From: Nocardia aurantia
Lineage (GTDB): Bacteria > Actinomycetota > Actinomycetes > Mycobacteriales > Mycobacteriaceae
Direction of reading: 5' to 3'
Length of the DNA stretch: 64,000 bases
Assembly (NCBI RefSeq): GCF_009604425.1
Contig: NZ_WEGI01000011.1
Location: 362,811 to 426,810 of the forward strand
In this document: piece by piece, positions 8,336 through 16,058 of the stretch
Layout: every line of letters starts with the position of its first letter
Position numbering within the stretch: the stretch's first letter is position 1
Notes under the pieces: generated by a model
Database searches by the model: none
What the model saw: the letters and a program-made list of their open reading frames with translations, nothing else
What the model was told of the DNA's origin: nothing
Translations under genes and position numbers: made by a program

Positions 8336-8782
8336 ATGGTCGACGTGCCTGTCGAGGAATACGTCTGCACCCGCATCCGCCGCGCCGAGCAGGCGCTGAT
8401 GGGGCATCACGAGGCGGTCCTGCGCGGTTACGGGCTGACCATGACCCAATACACGGTGCTGCTGACGCTCTCCCGCGAGGACGCCATGTCCGGCGCTCAG
8501 CTGGCGCGCGCGACCGGCGTCACCCAGCAGAGCATGGCGACCGTGCTGACCGGGATGCAGAACAAGGGACTGGTCGACCGCACGCCTTCGCCGGTGCACG
8601 CCAAGGTCCTCATCACCGCGCTCACCCCGGCGGGTCGCGAGCTGCTCGATCGGGCGTATCGCGAGGTCATCGTGCTCGAACGGGCTCTCACCGAGCGATT
8701 CACCCCGGAGGAGCACGAGCGGTTCTGCGAATTCCTCGACCGGGCGACGGCCATCCTCGCCGAGCAGACGCCCACCGGCTGA
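8336..8782 (+). CDS. MarR-family transcriptional regulator
   Basis: A 148-residue winged-helix repressor. The MarR fold is complete: dimerisation helix at the N-terminus, DNA-recognition helix around SGAQLARATGVTQQSMATVL (residues 57-76), wing around VDRTPSPVHAKVLITALTPAGR, then C-terminal dimer helices. It probably senses a small phenolic or oxidant ligand and represses the divergent quinone reductase. The start is ATG at 8336; the operator palindrome GTTGAGTCAAC lies 16 bp before it. Its stop is 4 bp from the stop of the convergent gene. Confidence 0.88.
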   Translation: MVDVPVEEYVCTRIRRAEQALMGHHEAVLRGYGLTMTQYTVLLTLSREDAMSGAQLARATGVTQQSMATVLTGMQNKGLVDRTPSPVHAKVLITALTPAGRELLDRAYREVIVLERALTERFTPEEHERFCEFLDRATAILAEQTPTG

Positions 8783-8786
8783 CCGG

Positions 8787-9638
8787 TCAGGTGGCCTCGA
8801 ACAATCTGACCGCCTCGTCGCGGGGGAGGCCGCTCGTGCCGACGGATACGTCGATGTCCGGATACTGCCTTCGCACGGCATCGGCGACCGCCTCGAGGCG
8901 TTCGGCGATGAGTGCGGGATCGTGCAGCTGGGCTTGGGTCAGGCCCTCGAAGCCGGGGAATCCGTCGGCCACCATGGTCAATTGGGGGTTGTCGACGATG
9001 TCGCGGTAGAGGACGAAACGCGCGCTGGTCACGGCGGACGTGTCGATGCGGCCGGTGGTCGTCAGCACGCGGTCGCTGACGCCCTCGACGAGGGTTCTCG
9101 CCGAATGTTCCTCTGCGGCCATCCATTCCGCGGTGACTCGGCTCTTGTCGATGCCCAGCACCATTCCGGCGGGATGGAACCGCGGCAGGCCGTCGCGGAC
9201 GTCGGTCCAGCTCGTGATCGTGCCGTAGACGTCGGCGATCTCGGTGCTGTCGGTCAGATAGACCACGCCTTCGGCGGTGCTGTGCGCCGCGGTGCGGATG
9301 TATCCGGCTTCGCCGGCGGGGACGTCCGAGCGAAACGCGCGGGGGAAAATCTGCTCGCACTGCCAGAGGCGGGCGCCGTTGTAGAGCGCTTCCGGATCCG
9401 GTCTCGGGGTCGCGGTGAGCGGGGCGGAGCGGGCTGTGGCCAACCGCTCGGCCGCGTTCTCGATTGCGGCGGTGTCCCGTTCGGCGTCGCGGGCACCCCG
9501 GACCATGCGGCCGACGATGCGCTGGACTCGGTCGTAACCGGTGGCCAGGTTGTCACCGGCGGCCGAAAGGTCCTCTGCCAGACGGCCGGCGATGTGCTCG
9601 ATCGCGCGGGCGATCGAACGGCCTATCGGGTCCGGCAT
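8787..9638 (-). CDS. Orphan protein with a possible ADP-ribosyltransferase-like domain
   Basis: About 283 residues if started at the ATG at 9638; a longer open frame to 10115 is Arg/Pro-rich and overlaps the next gene, so I reject it. The first 70 residues are helical (ARAIEHIAGRLAEDLSAAGDN). The rest has short segments that recall ADP-ribosyltransferase or KptA-like folds: ALYNGARLWQCEQIF, then AAHSTAEGVVYLTDSTEIADVYG, then GMVLGIDKSR and FVLYRD. The usual catalytic Arg after LW is Gln here, so the assignment is weak. No signal peptide is seen. It is convergent with the MarR gene by 4 bp and divergent from a lipoprotein. Function unknown. Confidence 0.6.
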   Translation of the reverse strand: MPDPIGRSIARAIEHIAGRLAEDLSAAGDNLATGYDRVQRIVGRMVRGARDAERDTAAIENAAERLATARSAPLTATPRPDPEALYNGARLWQCEQIFPRAFRSDVPAGEAGYIRTAAHSTAEGVVYLTDSTEIADVYGTITSWTDVRDGLPRFHPAGMVLGIDKSRVTAEWMAAEEHSARTLVEGVSDRVLTTTGRIDTSAVTSARFVLYRDIVDNPQLTMVADGFPGFEGLTQAQLHDPALIAERLEAVADAVRRQYPDIDVSVGTSGLPRDEAVRLFEAT

Positions 9639-9946
9639 CGGGATACGCTGTGCCGGGGCTTCTCTCGAATTTCGACTGCCTTTCTGCGGGCGGGCGCTTC
9701 GATGGTGCCACGGATCGGCTGGGCGGCAGGGTTTTCCGCGGAAGGCGACTGCCCGATTCCGGGATCTCGGCCGCGGGGACGGATTCGCTTCCGGCCGCGA
9801 GGATTCGAGCAGTCGTGCCGCGCATCCGGTCCTCGGCTGTCTCCGTGGCGGGGCGTTCCGGCAATCGGCCGGCATAGGGCGCATCCACCGGGTCGGCGTG
9901 GCGAAGACGGCCTCTACGCATTCCTCGCGCACAGTACGCTGCGTGC
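9639..9946. other. Intergenic region without a recognisable gene
   Basis: A 308-bp divergent spacer between the orphan protein and the DUF4349 lipoprotein. Frames through it are Arg- and Pro-rich and look non-coding. I see no clear operator, hairpin or repeat; it must contain both promoters. Confidence 0.5.
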
Positions 9947-11209
9947 ATGAGGATGCTCGCTGTGCTGCTGGCAGGCTTGCTGGGGGTGGGACTGCTCGCG
10001 GGTTGTGGGGGATCCACACACTCCGGTGATTCCGCGCGTTCCTACAGTGTCGGGCCGGGACCCGGTGCGCCGCCGGTGATGCGGGAGCAGGGGCCCGCGG
10101 CGCCGGCGCCCGCACAGGGCGACGGCGCCACCGAGAAGGTGACCGACCGCAAGGAGGTCGTGACCGGCAATGTCGCCATCACCACCGCGGACCCGATCGG
10201 CGCGGCCGCGAAGGTCGCGGACCAGGTGCGCGCTGCCGACGGCCGGATCGACAGCCGCGCCGAACAACCGGGGATCGGCGGGACGAAAGCCCATGCGGAA
10301 CTGACGGTTCGGATACCGTCCGACAAGACGGACTCGTTCCTCGCGGGGCTGAAGGCGGACGGGCGGGTCACGAGCGTGACCACCAACCGCGAGGACGTCA
10401 CCATGCAGTGGCAGGATCTCGACGCGCGGATCAAGGCGTTGCAGGCGTCGGTGGACCGGTTGCGGGCGCTGGTCACGAGCGCGGCCAACATCTCGGATCT
10501 CATTGCCGCCGAGAACGCATTATCCTCGCGGCAGGGCGATCTGGACAGTCTCACCGCGCGTAAGCGAAATTTGGACGAGCAGATATCGTTGTCCACCTTG
10601 ACCATTGACTTGAGTACCGACGAGCCGCCGTGGTCGCAGCCGGACAATTACTGGGATCGCGTGGTCGCGGGCTGGCATTCGCTGCTGGCAGCATTGAAGG
10701 CGACCGGGAACGCGTTGCCGTGGGTGGTCTTCCTGCTGGTACTCGGCACAATCGTCTGGAGCGTGCGGCGACTGCTGCGGCGGCGAAGTGGCGCGAAGGG
10801 TGATCGGGCAGTTGCCGCGCCGAGTACTGCCGGCGCGAACGCTCCCGAATCGGTTTCCGACGGAACAACTTCCGTTCGTGAGGCGGCGAAAGCTACCCAA
10901 CCCGGCGAAGCTACCCAACCCGGTGAAGCTGCGCAGTCGCGGCGGCTGGCTGCGTCCGGAGAGTCCGTCGCGTCTGCCGGCCCCGGCGTGCCTGCCGAGT
11001 CCGCTGAGGCGGCGAAGGCCACCGACCCCACGACGTCCGCTGAAACCAGGACGTCCGCTGAAACCGCGAAGTTCGCTGGGCCCGCCACACCTGCGCAGTC
11101 CGCCGAGTCCGCGGAGCCGGGTAAGGCCCCCGGCTCGGCCGGGTCCACGAAGCCTGCCGAGGCCACCGGGAAAGCACCTGCGCCGGAGCCGGATTCCGCC
11201 CCGGAGTGA
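9947..11209 (+). CDS. DUF4349 family lipoprotein with membrane anchor and low-complexity tail
   Basis: A 420-residue envelope protein. The N-terminus is a lipoprotein signal (LLGVGLLAGC, lipid-accepting Cys near residue 20). Residues about 65-225 form a DUF4349 domain: VVTGNVAITTADP, a coiled-coil-like stretch (LDARIKALQASVDRLRAL, LDSLTARKRNLDEQ) and ISLSTLTIDLS. A transmembrane helix (LPWVVFLLVLGTIVWSV) and a basic RRLLRRR follow near residue 265. The last 140 residues are low complexity, rich in Ala, Glu, Pro, Thr, with short repeats (ATQPGE, AESAE, TSAET). The tail would be cytosolic if the helix inserts. Function of DUF4349 is not known. The slipin gene 135 bp downstream may share its envelope role. 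Confidence 0.85.
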   Translation: MRMLAVLLAGLLGVGLLAGCGGSTHSGDSARSYSVGPGPGAPPVMREQGPAAPAPAQGDGATEKVTDRKEVVTGNVAITTADPIGAAAKVADQVRAADGRIDSRAEQPGIGGTKAHAELTVRIPSDKTDSFLAGLKADGRVTSVTTNREDVTMQWQDLDARIKALQASVDRLRALVTSAANISDLIAAENALSSRQGDLDSLTARKRNLDEQISLSTLTIDLSTDEPPWSQPDNYWDRVVAGWHSLLAALKATGNALPWVVFLLVLGTIVWSVRRLLRRRSGAKGDRAVAAPSTAGANAPESVSDGTTSVREAAKATQPGEATQPGEAAQSRRLAASGESVASAGPGVPAESAEAAKATDPTTSAETRTSAETAKFAGPATPAQSAESAEPGKAPGSAGSTKPAEATGKAPAPEPDSAPE

Positions 11210-11344
11210 CCCGTCCCCGTAGCTGCCGAGCGGTCGGCACGAATTCGGGTCGCGGCTGGTGAAACCGCCGATTACGCTGTGCCGCGGCACGGCCCGGCCG
11301 GGCCGCGAGTGCCGTTTCGGGATGCGGAAAGAGGGCGGCCAGAG

Positions 11345-12070
11345 ATGACGAACGACATCGTCGCGATCGTGCGGCAATACGAGAAAGGTGTCGTATTCCG
11401 GCTCGGGAAGGTCCAATCGGTGCGGGAGCCGGGGCTGCGGTTCATGTTCCCGCTCGTCGATCGCATGCAGAAGGTGAGCATGCGGACGGTGACGATGCCG
11501 ATCGCGTCGCAGCAGGTGATCACCCGGGACAACGTGTCGATCGCGCTCGCCGCGGTGGCCTACTACCGTTGTGTCGACGCCGCGCTGTCGCTGGTGGCGA
11601 TCGAGGATGTGCGGCAGGCCATCGATCAGATCGCGCAGACCACCGTGCGGAACGTGATCGGCCGCACGACGCTCGATCATGTGCTGTCCGAGACCGAGCA
11701 GCTCAACGAGCGGATCAAGGAGATCCTCGACGCCACGACCGAGAAGTGGGGCGTGCTCGTGGAAATGGTGGAGCTCAAGGACATCGAGCTGCCGGAGTCG
11801 CTGAAGCGGGCGATGGCCCGGGAGGCCGAGGCGGAGCGGGAGAAGCGGGCGAAGATCATCGCCGCCGAGGGGGAGGCCCTGTCGGTGGCGAAACTCGCGG
11901 AGGCGGCGGATGTGATCGCCGCGCATCCGATCGCGTTGCAGCTGCGGAATCTGCAAGTGCTGTCGGAGATCTCGGTCGAGCACAACTCCACCATCGTGTT
12001 CCCCGCGCAGTTCCTCGACAGCGTCCGGGCGATCGGCGGTTTCGTGCGCAGCGAGGTCGGGGCGGGCTGA
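11345..12070 (+). CDS. Slipin, SPFH/band 7 (stomatin-like) protein
   Basis: A 241-residue SPFH-family protein starting at ATG 11345 after GAGGGCGGCC. The whole sequence matches prokaryotic slipins: an opening beta segment (VRQYEKGVVFRLGKV), VTMPIASQQVITRDNVSI, VAYYRCVDA, and a C-terminal coiled coil (LKRAMAREAEAEREKRAKIIAAEG). The N-terminal hydrophobic hairpin that anchors most slipins is missing here, so membrane attachment must differ or the protein is peripheral. Slipins form membrane-associated oligomers, often with an NfeD protease; no nfeD is next to it. A longer frame from 11279 exists but has no homology. Confidence 0.85.
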   Translation: MTNDIVAIVRQYEKGVVFRLGKVQSVREPGLRFMFPLVDRMQKVSMRTVTMPIASQQVITRDNVSIALAAVAYYRCVDAALSLVAIEDVRQAIDQIAQTTVRNVIGRTTLDHVLSETEQLNERIKEILDATTEKWGVLVEMVELKDIELPESLKRAMAREAEAEREKRAKIIAAEGEALSVAKLAEAADVIAAHPIALQLRNLQVLSEISVEHNSTIVFPAQFLDSVRAIGGFVRSEVGAG

Positions 12071-12076
12071 TCCCGG

Positions 12077-12544
12077 TCAGGCCACCGGCCGGATTTCGAG
12101 TGCCCCGCCGGCCAGGACCCGGGCCAGCGCCTGCCACCGGCGATGCCGCCAGCGGAACATGAGGTGCACGAACACCCGGGTGCCGAAACCGCGGACACCG
12201 TCGTCGATCTCGACCTCGTCGGTGTAGCGGCAACTGGTGGCGGTGAGGGGTTCGAAGGTCAGACGATGGTTCCAGGTGTGGACCGGACCACCTCGTTCCT
12301 CGGTGCGAATCTCGGTGGGGGACAACTCGATCAGCCGGAGATGGTGCCGCCACGAGGGGACGGCGCCGAACCACCACAGCCGCGCGGAGTGCTCGGCGCC
12401 CGGTTCGAGGTGTTGCGGGAAGCGGAGATTCGGCGTCGTGAGGAACGGGTGGACCACGTATTCGAACAGTTCGGGGGTGCGGGCGAGGGCGCACGCGGTG
12501 GTGGCGGGCAGCGGGAGAATCGTAGTTAGGGTTACCTTACTCAT
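12077..12544 (-). CDS. SRPBCC (START/Bet v1-like) fold protein
   Basis: A 155-residue protein starting MSKVTLTTILPL. Pattern of the SRPBCC superfamily: N-terminal beta strand, two short helices (TTACALARTPELFEYVVHPF), then a long antiparallel sheet (HLRLIELSPTEIRTEERGG, HRLTFEPLTATSCRYTDEVEI) and a final helix (RRWQALARVLAGG). It could bind a hydrophobic ligand; no function is predicted from context. Convergent with the slipin by 6 bp. Confidence 0.65.
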   Translation of the reverse strand: MSKVTLTTILPLPATTACALARTPELFEYVVHPFLTTPNLRFPQHLEPGAEHSARLWWFGAVPSWRHHLRLIELSPTEIRTEERGGPVHTWNHRLTFEPLTATSCRYTDEVEIDDGVRGFGTRVFVHLMFRWRHRRWQALARVLAGGALEIRPVA

Positions 12545-12684
12545 GGGGGTATGGTCGCCCGCGGCGGGTCCGGATGGCAAGGGCTGTGGTCACATCCGCA
12601 TTCGCGCATCGGTCGGCTCGGCCGGAACCCGAGCCGATCCGGGTGGCCGCGGAGGTCGTCGGCCGGGTGTGGCGGAATCCGTTG

Positions 12685-13293
12685 TCACTTGGGCAGATCG
12701 GGCTCCAGTGCGGTGGCGTACTTGACCGCGGTCTTGCAGGGCGGCAGGTCGCCGGCACCGGCCTTGACGTCGGCCCGCCACACCACCAGCACCTCGAACA
12801 TGCCCTGGGCGGCCGGCATGGCGGCGTAGCAGCGCAGGTGATCAGGGTCGATGGCGACGGCGGTGAAGCCGGAGCGGGGGCCGATCTTCACGTCCTTGTA
12901 GTCGGTGACGGTGGCGTTCTCGCGGCCCTGCGCGAGCGTGCGGGTGGTGGACAGCACCGACACCACGTACTTGTCGGAATCCGTCGGCTTCCAGTGACAT
13001 ACCAGCCAGACGTCGCTCTGGGTGTCGTCGACGCCCTTGGTCTTCGGATCCAGGCCGGCCTTGCGCAGCGTCTTGTCGCCGAGGTCCGAGCATGGATCGA
13101 ACAGGCGGCCGCCGCTGAAGGTGGTGGAGGGCGCGGCGCCGGTCTTCGTGTCCGTGGCGCCGGCGGTCCCGGCGATCGCCGAGGTGGTGGAGGCACCGCC
13201 GTCGCCGCCGCCGGAGGAGCAGGCGCCGGCCGTTGCCGCGGCGACGATCGCGAGCAGTACCCGAGGTCCCGGTGAGGCGGCGAGCGGCGGCAT
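12685..13293 (-). CDS. DUF3558 domain lipoprotein
   Basis: About 202 residues, starting at MPPLAASPGPR. It has a lipoprotein signal with lipobox ATAGAC, a Gly/Ser/Thr-rich spacer, and a DUF3558 domain from about residue 60: FDPCSDLGDKTLRKAGLDP, LVCHWKP, and a late Cys pair (HLRCYAAM, LPPCKTAV), which fits two disulfides. DUF3558 lipoproteins are common in mycolic-acid actinobacteria and lie at the cell surface; function unknown. The upstream extension in the frame lacks signal-peptide character, which decides the start. Confidence 0.85.
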   Translation of the reverse strand: MPPLAASPGPRVLLAIVAAATAGACSSGGGDGGASTTSAIAGTAGATDTKTGAAPSTTFSGGRLFDPCSDLGDKTLRKAGLDPKTKGVDDTQSDVWLVCHWKPTDSDKYVVSVLSTTRTLAQGRENATVTDYKDVKIGPRSGFTAVAIDPDHLRCYAAMPAAQGMFEVLVVWRADVKAGAGDLPPCKTAVKYATALEPDLPK

Positions 13294-13507
13294 TGATGAC
13301 TCCTGTCCGAAGGGCAAATAGTCAGCAAACAGACTAACCGCTGTTTCGGCGCTCAATGAGTAGCCGATACGGGATTACCGCTACTTCAGTGCCGGGGCGA
13401 TCTCGTCGTGATCGGGCCGGGCGCCGTCGAGACCGCGCCGGCAACTGCGCGCCGCGCAGGTCCGCGGACCGATCGCCTGGGTGCGGGCACACTCAGTGCC
13501 TCGATTA

Positions 13508-13540
13508 GATGATTGGCTAATAATCGAATATTCTGACCTG
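13508..13540 (+). promoter_or_regulatory. AT-rich promoter/operator before the ArsR gene
   Basis: A sharply AT-rich stretch (ATGATTGGCTAATAATCGAATATTC) in otherwise GC-rich DNA, with imperfect dyad symmetry around ATTGGCTAAT. It ends a few bases before the GTG I choose for the ArsR gene, so it is a plausible promoter with self-operator and possibly leaderless start. Confidence 0.4.
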
Positions 13541-13858
13541 GTGCGCGGCCTGGACCATCCACCGATCGGTGGTATCGACCTGGTCACGGTGCTGGACGCA
13601 TTGGCCGATCCGGTGCGGCTCGGGATCGTGGCGCTGCTGGCCGACGGGGACGAGCGGCCCTGCGTCTCGTTCGAATTCGGCATCACCGCGGCGAGTATGT
13701 CGCACCACTTCCGCGTGCTGCGGGTGGCCGGGCTCACCAGGACTCGGCAGGACGGCCGGCACCGCTGGATCACGCTGCGCCGCAACGAACTCGACGCCCG
13801 ATTCCCGGGGCTGCTGGCGCCGCTGCTGGCCGCCGCATGGGCGGATCACGGAACCTGA
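13541..13858 (+). CDS. ArsR-type winged-helix regulator
   Basis: About 105 residues. The ArsR fold is visible: VLDALADPVRLGIVALLADG, then the recognition helix FGITAASMSHHFRVLRVAGL, then the wing RTRQDGRHRWITLRRNEL. I see no cysteine metal site of the ArsR/SmtB sensor type, so it probably senses something other than metal or acts constitutively. I chose GTG at 13541 because the longer frame from 13481 runs through the AT-rich promoter-like stretch. The hydrolase starts 13 bp after its stop, so both form one operon. Confidence 0.8.
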   Translation: MRGLDHPPIGGIDLVTVLDALADPVRLGIVALLADGDERPCVSFEFGITAASMSHHFRVLRVAGLTRTRQDGRHRWITLRRNELDARFPGLLAPLLAAAWADHGT

Positions 13859-13871
13859 ACCAGGAGAACCG

Positions 13872-14558
13872 ATGTCGGACCTGAACATGCGCGAATGGGG
13901 TGACGGCGACCGGACCGCCGTGCTGATCCACGGGCTGACCGCGGAATCGACCAGCTGGTGGCGGGCCGGTCCCGCCCTGGCCGATCGCGGCTACCACGTC
14001 TACGCGCCGGATCTACCCGGTCACGGCGCCAGCCCCCGGGCGTCCGGCTACCGGCTGGACGCGGTCGCCGACGCGGTGGCGGCGGCGATCCCGGCGGAAC
14101 CCGATCTGGCGCTGGGGCATTCGCTGGGCGGGCTCGTCCTCGCCACGATCGTCGACCGGGTGCGGCCCGCGCGCGTGGTGTACGAGGATCCGGCCTGGCT
14201 CCCGGGCCACCAGGCGATAGTGAAAGCCTTTCGTGCGCAAAAGGACTGGACTCTCGACGAGGTGCGGGCGGCGAATCCGCGCTGGGCGCCGGAGGTCTGG
14301 CAGCTGAAACTGGACGCGCTGTCGCACTGGGACACCGCGACTCTGGATGTGGTGGACGGCTTCCCGGGCTACGACCCCGCGCCACCGCGAACCCCGGCGC
14401 TGCTGTTGCTGGCCGATCCCAGCCTCACCGTCCCGCCGGACCGGGCGGCCGAATTGGCAACGCGCGGTTTCGAAGTCCGTACCGTCGCCGACACCGGCCA
14501 CGTCATCCACAACGACGATTTCGACGGATTTCTGGCCGGACTCGACGGCTGGTTGTGA
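13872..14558 (+). CDS. Alpha/beta-fold hydrolase
   Basis: A 228-residue alpha/beta hydrolase starting after a GGAGAACC site. The oxyanion segment VLIHGLTAESTSWW, nucleophile elbow GHSLGG (Ser near residue 82), acid in LLADPSLTVP and histidine in VADTGHVIHND complete the catalytic triad. Substrate is unknown; esters or lactones are typical. It is co-transcribed with the ArsR regulator, which may control it. Confidence 0.85.
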   Translation: MSDLNMREWGDGDRTAVLIHGLTAESTSWWRAGPALADRGYHVYAPDLPGHGASPRASGYRLDAVADAVAAAIPAEPDLALGHSLGGLVLATIVDRVRPARVVYEDPAWLPGHQAIVKAFRAQKDWTLDEVRAANPRWAPEVWQLKLDALSHWDTATLDVVDGFPGYDPAPPRTPALLLLADPSLTVPPDRAAELATRGFEVRTVADTGHVIHNDDFDGFLAGLDGWL

Positions 14559-14565
14559 CGGCCGG

Positions 14566-14979
14566 TCACCGCACGAAGACCAGGACCTTCCACGGCAGCG
14601 TCACCGGCGGGCAGTGGTGGCCCTCCTCGGCGCCGCAACGGCGATGCGCGGTCAGGTCGCCGAGGCCCTGGCCGACCACCAGATAGGTCGCGGAGCTGTC
14701 ACCGTTGGATTCGGTGGTGCTGTGGGTCTGGTACAGCACGTCCGGCCGGCCGGTGGTGGGGACGTCCCAGATCCAGGTCTCGTGTTCGTTGTGGCGGGCG
14801 AAGAACCGGACGTGGATCTCGTCGCCGGGGGCCACCATGATGGTGCGGCCGTCGTCGCCGGTCTGCAGGCCGACGATCTCGGGACCGTCGGCCACGGCCG
14901 GTGCGGGTGTGACCGCGAGCACCGGCAGGGCCGTCGCGAGCAGTGCCGCCGATGTGATCCGGCCGACGGTGCCGATCAT
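14566..14979 (-). CDS. Small secreted beta-rich protein, possibly chagasin-like
   Basis: A 137-residue secreted protein: signal peptide (LLATALPVLAVTPAPAVADG) and a mature part of about 105 residues. Features are a GRTIMVAPGDEIHVRF strand, WIWDVP, two Cys (RRCGAEE and HHCPP) and a final WKVLVFVR. The pattern of a W-x-W-D-x-P loop, G-D-rich strands and a terminal W-x-V-x-V recalls chagasin-type cysteine protease inhibitors (I42), but the link is weak. A clear paralog with the same layout lies at 34587-34989. Convergent with the hydrolase by 7 bp. Confidence 0.7.
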   Translation of the reverse strand: MIGTVGRITSAALLATALPVLAVTPAPAVADGPEIVGLQTGDDGRTIMVAPGDEIHVRFFARHNEHETWIWDVPTTGRPDVLYQTHSTTESNGDSSATYLVVGQGLGDLTAHRRCGAEEGHHCPPVTLPWKVLVFVR

Positions 14980-15211
14980 GGATCTCCTCTCGCCGTCGCG
15001 GGGTCGGATGCGTGCGCAACCGGGGCAAGGCAGGTCGATCGCGTCCGAATCTACCGGGAAAGCCCTGGTCCGGCGGGTAGGCGCGCCCCGCTGGGCGGGT
15101 CCGGCCCGGCACCGGCCGCACGCGATGTGTTCAACCGCACGTTTCCCGGTGCACAACCCTGGTTCGGATCGTGGTTGTGCACCGGATGAGCAATCGGCAC
15201 ACAATGCTGGG

Positions 15212-15994
15212 ATGCTTTTCAGTCGATTCGTTGCGATGGGGGACAGCCAGACCGAGGGGTTGTGGGACGGGGACGACCGGCGCGGGCTGGTGGGCTGGGC
15301 CGATCGGCTCGCGTACCGACTGGCCGAGGACAATCCGGAGGTGCTGTACGCGAATCTGGCCGTACGCGCGCGCCGGATCGCCGAGGTCCGGGCCGAACAA
15401 CTCGACACGGCGCTGGGGATGGACCCGGATCTGGTCGGTATCTGCGTCGGGATGAACGACGTCATGGCGCTCACCTCGGATATGGACGAGGCGCTCGACG
15501 AGATGGAGAAGATGTACGCCCGCCTGGTCGAGGCGGGGATCACGGTGATCACCACGACGTTCCCGGACGTGCGGCGGATCATTCCGGCGGCACGGTTCAT
15601 CGCCGAGCGGGTGGATCGGGTCAACGAGCGGATCCGGCTCTGCGCCGAGCGCTACGACCTGCGACTGGTAGATCTGTTCTCGGCCCGCTCGATGCTCGAC
15701 CCGCGGGTGTGGGCGACCGATCGGGTGCACGGCACGCCGCTCGGGCACGAGCGCTTCGCACTGGCCGCCGCCGAGGCGCTGGGGCTCGACGGCGCCGACC
15801 ACAGCTGGGCCGATCCGCTGCCGGAACCGTTGCGGATGAGCCGGATTCGGGCCACCTATCGCGAAATCGCCTGGTTCGTGGCCGTGCTCTGGCCGTGGCT
15901 GGTGCGCCGGGTGCGCGGCATCTCCTCGGGCGACGACGCCGTCGCGAAACGGCCTGTGCTGGAACCGGTTCTGCGGACCGCCGCCGGGGCCTAG
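15212..15994 (+). CDS. SGNH/GDSL-type hydrolase
   Basis: A 260-residue hydrolase of the SGNH superfamily. Block I is FVAMGDSQTEG with the nucleophile Ser near residue 12, the oxyanion Gly/Asn region includes VGICVGMNDV, and block V is TDRVHGTPLGHERFA with the Asp-His pair. No signal peptide is visible, so it is likely cytosolic; a hydrophobic stretch near the C-terminus (WFVAVLWPWLVRRV) may touch the membrane. It likely deacylates a small ester. It stands alone, divergent from the small secreted protein. Confidence 0.82.
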   Translation: MLFSRFVAMGDSQTEGLWDGDDRRGLVGWADRLAYRLAEDNPEVLYANLAVRARRIAEVRAEQLDTALGMDPDLVGICVGMNDVMALTSDMDEALDEMEKMYARLVEAGITVITTTFPDVRRIIPAARFIAERVDRVNERIRLCAERYDLRLVDLFSARSMLDPRVWATDRVHGTPLGHERFALAAAEALGLDGADHSWADPLPEPLRMSRIRATYREIAWFVAVLWPWLVRRVRGISSGDDAVAKRPVLEPVLRTAAGA

Positions 15995-16058
15995 AGCCCA
16001 CCTGTCGATCGCCGGCGCTCGGGTCCGACTGCCCGCCCTCGACACCGGAGCGGCCCGT

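Noticed and set aside
9041..9228. Short plus-strand frames opposite the orphan protein
   Set aside because: Arg/Ser-rich and without start signals; the minus strand has the more natural composition.
8787..10115. Full-length 442-residue minus-strand frame
   Set aside because: The upstream 159 codons are Arg/Pro-rich, lack homology and overlap the lipoprotein gene start; only the part from 9638 looks coding.
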